Positions 18,841 through 26,888 of a stretch of 64,000 bases of DNA are shown here, one piece after another. This DNA is from Christiangramia gaetbulicola (GTDB lineage Bacteria > Bacteroidota > Bacteroidia > Flavobacteriales > Flavobacteriaceae). A program made the translations under genes and the position numbers. The number at the start of each line of letters is the position of its first letter. Position 1 is the first letter of the stretch. The stretch spans positions 124,001-188,000 of the forward strand of contig NZ_QBKQ01000001.1 in NCBI RefSeq assembly GCF_003054225.1. The letters run 5' to 3'. Under the pieces are notes generated by a model. It worked only from the letters and a program-made list of their open reading frames with translations, ran no database searches and was not told the origin of the DNA.

Positions 18841-19337
18841 AAAAATTACTGTTTTCTATTTGTATTGCCCTGCTATGTTTTTCAGCCACAGCACAACAAA
18901 GTCCTGAAGAAAGACTCAAAGAACTCAATATAGAACTTGGTGAGGTTACTGCACCGGTCGCTAATTATGTGAAATGGCGCCGGGTTGGCAATCTGCTTTT
19001 CCTTGCGGGCGATGGTAGCGATATCAAAGGAAAACTAGGCCAGGACCTTACCATAGAAGAAGGTTATGCCGCGGCGAGAAAAACCGGTATAGAAATTCTT
19101 ACAACACTAAAAGCGGCTTGTGGCGACCTGAGCAATATCAAACAGTTCGTGAAGGTACATGGCATGGTGAATTCCACTCCCGATTTTTACGACCAGCCAA
19201 AGGTCATCAACGGTTTTTCAGATCTTATGGTCGAGGTATTTGGTGAAAAAGGTAAACATGCCAGGGCTGCAGTGGGCCACTGCTCTCTACCTTCGAATAT
19301 AGCCGTCGAGATAGAGGTTATCGTGGAGTTGGAATAA
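18837..19337 (+). CDS. RidA family protein with signal peptide
   Basis: 166 residues. A clear signal peptide (MKKLLFSICIALLCFSATAQ) directs export, unlike classical cytosolic RidA enamine deaminases. The mature part contains AGDGSDIKGKLGQDLT and the family motif ARAAVGHCSLPSNIAVEIEV, with the arginine that binds substrate carboxylates. It belongs to the longer YjgF-like subgroup related to the aldolase-associated proteins. It overlaps the DinB-like gene. The exported substrate is unknown. Confidence 0.85.
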   Translation: MKKLLFSICIALLCFSATAQQSPEERLKELNIELGEVTAPVANYVKWRRVGNLLFLAGDGSDIKGKLGQDLTIEEGYAAARKTGIEILTTLKAACGDLSNIKQFVKVHGMVNSTPDFYDQPKVINGFSDLMVEVFGEKGKHARAAVGHCSLPSNIAVEIEVIVELE

Positions 19338-19470
19338 CTACCTACTTTCCCTTATTTTCAGTTTAGTAATAAGTCTTAAGGAACTCATAAACTTATACTA
19401 AACTCTTGGGTTTTGTTTAAGTCTAGGCATACATTGCACCTGATTTTTCTGGCGATAGAAATATACATAA

Positions 19471-19478
19471 TATTTTTG
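19471..19478 (+). promoter_or_regulatory. Candidate -7 box of the sensor kinase gene
   Basis: TATTTTTG fits TAnnTTTG, 66 nt upstream of the ATG at 19544. Confidence 0.4.
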
Positions 19479-19543
19479 TGATCGCCTATAATCACTAATA
19501 ATTCAAAAGCCCCCTATTCACTATTACCTTGAATTAATTGATT

Positions 19544-21910
19544 ATGCTAACCGCTTCAGACTTTAAACAAAATTTAAATCTTCAAGGCCTTCCATTTAAT
19601 ATTGAAAACGCCCTGGAAGACCTTCCAATCCCAGTTCTTATTTGCGATAACAAAGGTGATATCATATATTTTAATACGGCCTTCAATGATGTAACCGCGA
19701 AAAAGATCAATCATGGAGATTCGATTTTCGATGAAGAAATAATACAGTTTTTAGATACTTCGGGTAACCCGATACCTGCTAATGCCTCACCAATAGCACA
19801 GATCATCCTGAAAAAAGAATCTGCCAGTGCGCTAAAGGTATTCCTTAAAAAGAAAGGTGATCTGCCGCACACCATGGTTACCAAGATTCATACAGATGCA
19901 TCTAAGGAGATCCTGGCCTTCCAATTTAGCTTTTCACCGCAGGCATATTCAGAAAAGAGAAATCTAAAAAGAAACACTCTTTCAGCGATTGTTGAATCGT
20001 CTAATGACGCCATAATCAGTAAAGATCTAAATGGCACTATCACCAGCTGGAATAAAGGCGCTGAAAAGATCTTTGGATATACAGAAAAGGAAATATTAGG
20101 CAAAAAAGTAAATATTCTTATCCCCAAAGACCGAATAAGTGAAGAAAAACTGATCCTTAAAACGATTAAAAGCGGGAAGTCCCTGGATCATTTAGAGACC
20201 AGGAGATTAAACAAAACAGGAAAAGAGATAAGTATCTCCCTAACTGTCTCACCAATAAAAGACATTTTCGGGAACATCATTGGAGCATCTAAAGTTGCCC
20301 GGGATATTTCTGAAAGACTTAAAGGAGATGAAAGGCAGGCGCGTTTATCGGCAATCGTAGAATCATCTGATGACGCCATTGTGAGTAAGGACCTAAATGG
20401 TACTATTACCAGTTGGAATCGGGGCGCGAAGAGGATATTTGGATATTCAGAGGCTGAAGTCCTGGGAAAATCCATTACTATTCTTATTCCGAAGGAAAGA
20501 CTGGATGAAGAAAAACATATCCTGAAAAATATAGCTTCCGGAAAAAGGATAAATCATTTTGAAACGATCAGGCTCACTAAAGATGGCAGGAGTATCCATG
20601 TTTCCCTTAGTGTTTCTCCCTTAAAGGACCGAAAAGGCAAGATCGTTGGTGCTTCAAAAATTGCCAGAAATATTGAGGACCAGGTGAGATCTAAAAAGAA
20701 GATCGAGAGTTATGTTGAAAAACTGAGGATCCTGAATTCGGTTGGAAAAGATATCTCTTCAAAACTTGATCTGGAAAACGTATTGCAAAAAGTTACCGAT
20801 GCCACCACTACCCTATCTGGTGCAAAATTCGGAGCTTTCTTTTATAATACTGAAGTGGCGTCTGGAGAATCCATGATGCTATACACTCTTTCTGGCGCTC
20901 CCAAAAGTGCTTTTGAAAAATTGGGAATGCCGAGACACACAGCTGTATTTCAGCCAACATTCTCTGGTCAGGGCGTGATAAGGGTAGATGATATTAAAAA
21001 AGATGAACGTTACGGCAAGAATGAACCTATTTACGGAATGCCAAACGGGCACCTGGAGGTTACTAGTTATATGGCCGTTCCGGTGGTATCTAACTCAGGT
21101 AAAGTTATAGGCGGCCTTATTTTTGGTCATCCTGAAGAGGGTGTTTTTAAGAAAGACCATGAGGTCATGGTGAGAAACATCGCGGCACAGGCGGCAATCG
21201 CACTGGATAACTCGCAGTTATTCGAAAGGGTAAAAACCTTAAGTGAGAAAAAGGATGAATTCATCGCATTAGCAAGTCATGAACTAAAAACCCCGCTTAC
21301 CACGATCAAGGGATACTTGCAGATCCTGGAGAAAAAGATCAGCGAACCTAAATCGAGGTTATTCCTGAATAAAACTTTAGACCAGGCAAACAGGTTAAAC
21401 ACGCTAATTGACGACCTGTTGAACATGTCGCGCATAGAAGCAGGTAAACTGGAATTCAATTACGAAGATTTCGATATCAGGGAATTACTTCTGGACGTGA
21501 GCGAAACCTTCAATTATAGTGAGAACAAGCATGAACTTATCACCGATTTCGGCGATCTGCCGGTTTTGATACATGCAGACAAACAAAGGATCGAACAGGT
21601 AATAAATAATCTTTTGAGCAATGCTGTTAAATATTCTCCTTTAGCAGATAAAGTTTATCTAAATCTAAAGCTTGATCAAGGCAAAGCGAAGGTCACTGTA
21701 AAAGACCAGGGCTTAGGCCTCACCCAGGAACAGCAGCAGAAGGTATTTACCCGCTTTTACCGGGCTGAATCTACCAAAGGCATTAATGGACTGGGATTAG
21801 GATTATATCTCACCAAACAGATCATGGACGCACATGACGGAATGCTGGATGTGAAAAGCGAAGAAGGAATAGGATCTGAATTTTATTTCACGCTTCCCCT
21901 GGCCAAATAA
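19544..21910 (+). CDS. PAS/GAF sensor histidine kinase
   Basis: About 788 residues without transmembrane segments, so probably cytosolic. Order: a divergent PAS (about 24-130), two nearly duplicate PAS domains (about 145-262 and 268-386; both read AIVESSxDAIxSKDLNGTIT and then SWN), a GAF domain (about 400-555, TTLSGAKFGAFFYN), HisKA with phospho-acceptor histidine about residue 578 in LASHELKTPLTTIKGYL, and HATPase_c with N box VINNLLSNAVKYSPL and G2 box NGLGLGLYLTKQIM. A TTG six nt upstream is in frame; ATG 19544 is preferred. A single-domain response regulator follows 87 nt downstream with its own promoter-like box, so it is the likely phosphotransfer partner. Signal unknown. Confidence 0.9.
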   Translation: MLTASDFKQNLNLQGLPFNIENALEDLPIPVLICDNKGDIIYFNTAFNDVTAKKINHGDSIFDEEIIQFLDTSGNPIPANASPIAQIILKKESASALKVFLKKKGDLPHTMVTKIHTDASKEILAFQFSFSPQAYSEKRNLKRNTLSAIVESSNDAIISKDLNGTITSWNKGAEKIFGYTEKEILGKKVNILIPKDRISEEKLILKTIKSGKSLDHLETRRLNKTGKEISISLTVSPIKDIFGNIIGASKVARDISERLKGDERQARLSAIVESSDDAIVSKDLNGTITSWNRGAKRIFGYSEAEVLGKSITILIPKERLDEEKHILKNIASGKRINHFETIRLTKDGRSIHVSLSVSPLKDRKGKIVGASKIARNIEDQVRSKKKIESYVEKLRILNSVGKDISSKLDLENVLQKVTDATTTLSGAKFGAFFYNTEVASGESMMLYTLSGAPKSAFEKLGMPRHTAVFQPTFSGQGVIRVDDIKKDERYGKNEPIYGMPNGHLEVTSYMAVPVVSNSGKVIGGLIFGHPEEGVFKKDHEVMVRNIAAQAAIALDNSQLFERVKTLSEKKDEFIALASHELKTPLTTIKGYLQILEKKISEPKSRLFLNKTLDQANRLNTLIDDLLNMSRIEAGKLEFNYEDFDIRELLLDVSETFNYSENKHELITDFGDLPVLIHADKQRIEQVINNLLSNAVKYSPLADKVYLNLKLDQGKAKVTVKDQGLGLTQEQQQKVFTRFYRAESTKGINGLGLGLYLTKQIMDAHDGMLDVKSEEGIGSEFYFTLPLAK

Positions 21911-21973
21911 ATTTTATCATTTCCCTTCGGAGTTTTTAACAAAACCTTTTTAAGAAGGAATTCACTGGCAATA

Positions 21974-21981
21974 TATATTTG
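21974..21981 (+). promoter_or_regulatory. Candidate -7 box of the response regulator gene
   Basis: TATATTTG matches TAnnTTTG and lies 16 nt upstream of the ATG at 21998, suggesting a short-leader transcript separate from the kinase gene. Confidence 0.55.
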
Positions 21982-21997
21982 CCACAAGAAGCAGAAA

Positions 21998-22351
21998 ATG
22001 AAAACAATATTTTTAGTTGAAGATGACCATAGCTTGAGAGATCTTATAAATTTTCTTTTAAGCGATAAGGAATATAATGTAGAGGCTTTTGCAAATGCGA
22101 ATACTTTTGAGAATAGAATAAAAAACGGGGAACCCGATCTTATTTTAATGGATATCATGCTTCCAGACGGGAACGGAGTTGAGCTTTGCAAGGCTCTTAA
22201 ACTTAATAGCACTAAAGGTAACATCCCGGTTATCCTGATGTCTGCTCATGCAGATCCTTCTATTGCCGATGATTCTGGTGCCTGTCACTTTATCAAAAAA
22301 CCATTCGATATCGACGAATTATATACCGAGATCCAGAAGTATATAGGTTAG
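21998..22351 (+). CDS. Single-domain response regulator (CheY-like)
   Basis: 117 residues forming a receiver only. Acidic pair EDDHS near the N-terminus, phospho-acceptor Asp52 in LILMDIMLPDGNG, switch Ser/Thr in VILMSAHAD, and conserved lysine in HFIKKPFDI. No output domain, so it should act by protein contact or phosphorelay. Location directly after the PAS/GAF kinase makes that kinase its likely donor. Confidence 0.92.
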   Translation: MKTIFLVEDDHSLRDLINFLLSDKEYNVEAFANANTFENRIKNGEPDLILMDIMLPDGNGVELCKALKLNSTKGNIPVILMSAHADPSIADDSGACHFIKKPFDIDELYTEIQKYIG

Positions 22352-22440
22352 GTTTTCAAACTTTAGAATAAATATTTTCTGATTTTCAAGCTAAACCGTT
22401 TTAAAGAATACCCAATACCAACCCTAACCACTAAAACTAA

Positions 22441-22470
22441 AAAAAGTCCTCAGAAATCTGAGGACTTTTT
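22441..22470 (+). terminator. Terminator behind the response regulator gene
   Basis: Perfect 13-bp stem AAAAAGTCCTCAG / CTGAGGACTTTTT with AAAT loop and a T-run. It marks the end of the core region before the accessory segment. Confidence 0.9.
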
Positions 22471-22508
22471 TTTATGTCTACCAGGATTGGAGTTTCTGAA
22501 AAAGCTAA

Positions 22509-22904
22509 AGTAAGCTGGGATATGAGAATGATCTAAAGCAGTATCGAGCAAGTATTTCTCTCTATACTCCTACTCCAACTAACTCAAGCATTACGCTAGT
22601 CAAAACTGCACTGACAGGGCTTTCGATGATATACAAAGAAGGGTATAACTATAAAAAAGCGGGCATTATCGCATTAAAACTTACTCCAGCCAAAGAGAAG
22701 CAGTTCAAGTTATTTTTAGAAGAAAATCCCGAACATGAACAGTTAATGAAGGTGGTAGATCAGTTAAACTTCCGAGAGAATGGTAAAGTTAAATTTGGTG
22801 GTCAGGATCTTGGGCGAACCTGGAGGATTAAACAAGAGAAGCTTTCAAATAGATTTAGTACACGACTGAATGAAATTATCCAAGTTAAAAATGCTAATAT
22901 TTAA
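22509..22904 (+). pseudogene. umuC: 3' remnant of umuC (DNA polymerase V catalytic subunit)
   Basis: From the stop at 22506 the frame reads through DLKQYRASISLYTPTPTNSS, then KEGYNYKKAGIIALKLTP and VKFGGQDLGRTWRIKQEKLS, ending at TAA 22902-22904. This is the C-terminal part of UmuC: the little-finger end with its PTNSS block and the DUF4113 tail (QDLGRTW...RQERLSPRYTT in intact proteins). The roughly 290 N-terminal codons with the polymerase active site are absent and the upstream frame is closed by stops, so the gene is a truncated relic. An ATG at 22626 would give a 92-residue protein, but it would lack any catalytic part. No umuD is nearby. It lies exactly at the junction between core DNA and the A/T-rich accessory segment. 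Confidence 0.8.
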
Positions 22905-22928
22905 TCCATATTATTTTAGCCTAAAGCT

Positions 22929-23591
22929 TTACAAAAACCCATGTCTTTTAGCGTATTCTATTAATATTAAATCCCCTCCAGAAATATCAAATACTTCCTT
23001 CATGATCCTTTTTCTTTTTTCAATACCTGCAAGAGAGAGTGGAATATTTTGAGGCAAATCTTTAGTTTTTATACCTTTTGATAGATAATACAAAATGGCT
23101 CTATCAATTTTATCTAGCACAAAATCGGATGTAACAGTAGAGCGCAGTAAAGTATTGACAGTATTACTATAATAAATCTCACCATTAATACACTTTCTAA
23201 TCGCTAACTTGAACTCAGTAGGATCTATATCACCTTTAATTAGAAATCCTTCAGGTTCCAAATTTTTTAAAATATTGTATAATCTAAAATTGTCTGAGTA
23301 CATGGTTAGGACAATGAGTTTCGTGTCAGAAAACCATTTTCTTACAATTAAACCTAAATCCTCTCCTGAGTATAAACCTTTCTTTTCATAACCTGGAAGA
23401 TTCATATCTAAACATATCATATCATATCCAACTCCAACACTCTTTGCCTTAGCCATTAAATCATAGGCTTCCTTGCAATCGTTTGCAGCTGTAATATCAA
23501 CATCCAATTTAGCGTCATTATTAATCACCTGTTTGTATCCTTCAACTATTAAAGGATGATCATCAACTATAAGCAATTTTATTCTACTCAT
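22929..23591 (-). CDS. NarL/FixJ-like response regulator
   Basis: 220 residues. Receiver with acidic pair VDDHP, phospho-acceptor Asp62 in YDMICLDMNLPG, Thr in IVLTMYSD and Lys in FLIKGD. The C-terminal domain occupies the position of a LuxR-type helix-turn-helix (AILYYLSKGIKTKDLPQNIP, SLAGIEKRKRIMKEVF) but is divergent. The start overlaps by 8 nt the end of the TPR kinase gene, making it the cognate regulator. This arrangement is frequent in Flavobacteriaceae (TPR kinase plus LuxR-type partner). Base composition is A/T-richer than in the core genes. Confidence 0.85.
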   Translation of the reverse strand: MSRIKLLIVDDHPLIVEGYKQVINNDAKLDVDITAANDCKEAYDLMAKAKSVGVGYDMICLDMNLPGYEKKGLYSGEDLGLIVRKWFSDTKLIVLTMYSDNFRLYNILKNLEPEGFLIKGDIDPTEFKLAIRKCINGEIYYSNTVNTLLRSTVTSDFVLDKIDRAILYYLSKGIKTKDLPQNIPLSLAGIEKRKRIMKEVFDISGGDLILIEYAKRHGFL

Positions 23592-25566
23592 TGTTATAAT
23601 TTAATAATACTCTTATTTCGGTTTTACCTTTTTCAGAAAAAATATTCCAAACTCCATCCATTTCATTAATTCTGTTTCCAATATTCTTTAGTCCAATTCC
23701 TCTTTTAATCTCATTTGGATCAAAGCCTTTACCGTTATCGATTATCCTTAAAATCATTTTTTCCGAAGACGTTTTTATAAATACTTTACATTCTGATCCA
23801 TTGGAGTGTTTAATTACATTGTAAATAGCTTCTTGAATTATTCTATATATATTCACCTTGAATGTAATTGGAAGATTATTGAGAAAGGAATATTTATCCT
23901 TTAAAATCAATTTAAAGTTTAACTTAGACTGATCCTGCTCTCTTTGAATTAATTTCTCTATTATTGATTTAAAATCTTCCTTAAATAAATCGGTGGATTT
24001 TGATAAGTTATGCGAAATAGATCGTATTTCTTCTTCAATTTCTTTCAATTCACCAAGATATTTTTTCTTGGCCTTTCTTTCCTGGGGGATATCTGGATCT
24101 GTTAAATTTGATAATAAAAATCTGATCCCAAAAAGCTTACCTAAAACTCCGTCATGCAATTCCCTGGAAATTCTCTCTTTTTCGATTCTACGTCCTTCTT
24201 CTAACTTACCATGTTGAGAAAGTAACAATTCATAAATCTCTTGATTATTCCTAGTCTGATTCTGCTCCAGTTGTAATTTTTTATTACGAATTCTTTGAGA
24301 AATAAGGAATGAGAGTAAACTTATAATCAAAATTGAGCCTAAACTTATTCCTATTATTAGTTCTCGTTGAGTTATAAGTTTCTGATTAACCTTTTCTATT
24401 TTATCAATTTGATATTTAGTTCTTGCAAATTTATTTCTAACCCTTCGCTCCCTCCTCGTTAAACTATCAGAAATTCTAATATATTCTTGCAAATAGTCCT
24501 TTGACCTTGAATCATCTATTTCCCCTAAATTTTGCAAAGTGTACAACATATCACTTGCACTTTCTATTTCCCTGGCGAATTGATAGGCATCCAAAAATTG
24601 TTTTTTAGCCAAATTGGTATCTTCTTTTTTGAGATAAAATTCAGCTAAATGAATATTACTAATAGAAACACCTGCTTGATCCTGAAGACTTTCCCTCATA
24701 TTTTTAGACTTAATAAGGTCCTTATATATTGGATCAAGGTCGTATTTTGAAGAAATAAGTTTAGTATAAGCTAAGTTATCTATTAATCTAGCATATAATT
24801 TTGGGTTTAACCTTTTAATACTATCAAGCTCTAAACCTTTATTAAAATTTTCAACGGCCTTTAAATAATTTTCAAGATTTTTCTGAACTACTCCTATGTT
24901 ATTCCTGCTAATTGCTATTAATTCTTGTTGACCTAAATTTTCTGCTATTGCTAAAGCTTGTTCATGAAATGATAATGCTACATCATATTGCTCATAATTG
25001 TTGTAAATAACAGCAAGGTTATTATAACCATAATAGATTCCTTTTTCGTCATCGACCCTTTCAAATAATTTTATTGCATCTATTGTTGTATTCTCGCTAC
25101 CTTGATAGTCTCTTAAATCTTTCTGAACAATCCCCATACTATACAACATTTTTGCAGCATGCGGTATGTCTTCAATGATACTATAATCATTGTAGGATTT
25201 TGAATAATAGTAATAGGCACTATCGTATATTCCTGTGTTATAATAAAAAGAACCTAAATCCCAATAAGATTCAGCTATTTTAGAGGTGTCTTGAAGTTTT
25301 TCGGATAATTCTAAAGTTTTATTATTCCAAAATAAAAATTCAGATCTATTTCGTTTTCTCAAATAATGGTAGCTAAAGTCAAAAAGATTCTTCAATTTTT
25401 GTGAATCTATAGGAATAGATTTTATATGCTTGAGTAAAGAATCTCTAGAAACTTTATCTGTAATTTCTAATTCTTGACTATTAATCTTAAGCGATTTGTT
25501 CCGGGAATTATCTCCGGAACAACCGCCAAGAATATATAGTATTAGAATTAGGAGTCTTTTGTTCAC
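23584..25566 (-). CDS. TPR-containing sensor histidine kinase (HisKA_3)
   Basis: 660 residues. A lipoprotein-type signal (ILILYILGGCSGD) precedes about eight tetratricopeptide repeats (about 60-380; for example AYYYYSKSYNDYS, ALSFHEQALAIAENLG, AVENFNKGLELD), one transmembrane helix (LIIGISLGSILIISLLSFLI, about 395-415), then a HisKA_3 segment with His471 in ERISRELHDGVLGKLFG and a HATPase_c with DNGKGFDPNE and GIGLKNIGNRI. The TPRs should face the periplasm and the kinase the cytosol. Cotranscribed with its overlapping response regulator. Signal unknown. Confidence 0.9.
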   Translation of the reverse strand: MNKRLLILILYILGGCSGDNSRNKSLKINSQELEITDKVSRDSLLKHIKSIPIDSQKLKNLFDFSYHYLRKRNRSEFLFWNNKTLELSEKLQDTSKIAESYWDLGSFYYNTGIYDSAYYYYSKSYNDYSIIEDIPHAAKMLYSMGIVQKDLRDYQGSENTTIDAIKLFERVDDEKGIYYGYNNLAVIYNNYEQYDVALSFHEQALAIAENLGQQELIAISRNNIGVVQKNLENYLKAVENFNKGLELDSIKRLNPKLYARLIDNLAYTKLISSKYDLDPIYKDLIKSKNMRESLQDQAGVSISNIHLAEFYLKKEDTNLAKKQFLDAYQFAREIESASDMLYTLQNLGEIDDSRSKDYLQEYIRISDSLTRRERRVRNKFARTKYQIDKIEKVNQKLITQRELIIGISLGSILIISLLSFLISQRIRNKKLQLEQNQTRNNQEIYELLLSQHGKLEEGRRIEKERISRELHDGVLGKLFGIRFLLSNLTDPDIPQERKAKKKYLGELKEIEEEIRSISHNLSKSTDLFKEDFKSIIEKLIQREQDQSKLNFKLILKDKYSFLNNLPITFKVNIYRIIQEAIYNVIKHSNGSECKVFIKTSSEKMILRIIDNGKGFDPNEIKRGIGLKNIGNRINEMDGVWNIFSEKGKTEIRVLLNYNNE

Positions 25567-25584
25567 TAAATCTTTTGTAATAAA

Positions 25585-25776
25585 TTAATCATTGCCTCTT
25601 TCTTTTTCAGCTGGCGGAGCCTCTTCCTCTCCTTCAGTTGCGAACACATCATTAACTTCTATTTCCCCGGCAGGTTGATCCGAATAGTTAGTTCCATCCA
25701 CAATTGCATCATCAGGATCACAAGAAAAGCAAAAAATTGTAATAAAAACCAAAGTTAAACTTCTTAAATTTTTCAT
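25585..25776 (-). CDS. Small acidic lipoprotein
   Basis: 63 residues with a lipobox in VFITIFCFSCDPDD and a short, highly acidic and Pro-rich tail ending APPAEKERGND. It lies 18 nt upstream of the TPR kinase gene on the same strand, so it is probably the first gene of that operon and could be a periplasmic accessory of the kinase. I do not recognise a family; the assignment to the signalling unit is inference from position. Confidence 0.6.
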   Translation of the reverse strand: MKNLRSLTLVFITIFCFSCDPDDAIVDGTNYSDQPAGEIEVNDVFATEGEEEAPPAEKERGND

Positions 25777-25905
25777 TTTGTTTCGATTTTAAATGTTAAT
25801 AAAATCAAAACTATTCTCTAACTACACCTTATCCTATGGTTTCAGTAGGATTATAGTGAATGACCCTAGTTTATTAGTGGATAAAGACATATAAAGGGTA
25901 TTTGA

Positions 25906-26646
25906 CTAATTTAGTAAAGTGGATAAGCGATTTTCAAGAATTTTTTTGTTAAAACTCATTAAGTCATCACGATATTTCTTGGATAATGGAATATTAATCA
26001 AATTTTCAAAACCAGCTAAACTTATCTTATTTTTCCCAAAATTAACTCTATTAATTAATCTAGAATTAACTATATAGCTATTATGAGTTCTAATAAAAGC
26101 TTCAGGTAATTTGTTTTCGAATTTTTTTAACGTCTCGAAAGCAGCTATTTTAGATCCATTGGATAAAAATATATCTGTTGAATTATTATCTGCTTGTAAA
26201 TAAAGTATGTCGTCGAGTTTAATATAATGGTAATCTGAATTCGATTTTAGACATAGCCGCATCTTACTAATTCCTCTATTGTCTTTTTCAAATCGCATGA
26301 CGGATTTTCTTAGTTCAAATTCATTTAAGGGGTAAAGAATATAATCATAGAAATTATTCTTTAGGCATAAATACGCCAAATCGGTTCCCCGTGAAATTCC
26401 TATAAATTTTGGTAGGGTTTCTTTGTAGAAAAGGAATTCTTTTACAAATTCAAAACAGCTCTTATCCTTTAAAGTCATATCTAAATCTATAAATGTGATA
26501 TCAGGATTCAACTTGAGTATCGAATTTGCTCCCTTTTCGTAATTATTTGAAATATCGAGGCATGTTGATTTTGTGATTGCTTGCATCTTAAAATCAATTT
26601 CTTCTATAAGATTTTGATTTTGACTAATAATACAAAATTTGAGCAT
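25906..26646 (-). CDS. LytTR-domain regulator with degenerate receiver
   Basis: 246 residues counted from ATG 26646 (MLKFCIISQNQNL). The N-terminal half has receiver topology and an Asp in DITFIDLDM, but the usual acidic pair is replaced by ISQNQN and the conserved Lys of the KP motif by YILYPLNEFEL, so phosphorylation is doubtful. The C-terminal half is a clear LytTR DNA-binding domain: YIKLDDILYLQADNNSTDIF, FIRTHNSYIVNSRLI, NIPLSKKYRDDLM. An upstream in-frame ATG at 26787 would add 47 residues with no family likeness. No LytS-type kinase adjoins; the neighbours are lipoprotein genes. Confidence 0.8.
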   Translation of the reverse strand: MLKFCIISQNQNLIEEIDFKMQAITKSTCLDISNNYEKGANSILKLNPDITFIDLDMTLKDKSCFEFVKEFLFYKETLPKFIGISRGTDLAYLCLKNNFYDYILYPLNEFELRKSVMRFEKDNRGISKMRLCLKSNSDYHYIKLDDILYLQADNNSTDIFLSNGSKIAAFETLKKFENKLPEAFIRTHNSYIVNSRLINRVNFGKNKISLAGFENLINIPLSKKYRDDLMSFNKKILENRLSTLLN

Positions 26647-26778
26647 TAGCTTTTTAAGCCACAATCTAGGCTTTGGAGACCCGCTATCTATAAAGAATAA
26701 CCTTACTAATAATACGGTTCGATTCAATAAGCTCTTATATCCTCGCAAAGCTACAACTATGTCTAATCTGGTGGGATG

Positions 26779-26795
26779 CCTTACCAATAGTAAGG
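26779..26795. repeat. Short hairpin upstream of the LytTR gene
   Basis: CCTTAC-CAATA-GTAAGG is a 6-bp perfect inverted repeat in the divergent region between the LytTR regulator gene and the lipoprotein gene. A related AACCTTACTAATAATA occurs at about 26700. LytTR proteins bind spaced direct repeats, so these could be regulator sites; this is inference. Confidence 0.35.
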
Positions 26796-26888
26796 TTTAA
26801 TCTTCCGCTTTTCTTCTTATAAGCCAATAGATTAGCCGAAACGAAAATCCCTACTAAATTAATTTATCAACCTTTTAATTATTTAAAG

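Noticed and set aside
26647-26787. N-terminal extension of the LytTR protein from the upstream ATG at 26787
   Set aside because: The 47 added residues have no receiver character; the receiver begins at MLKFCIISQ encoded from 26646.
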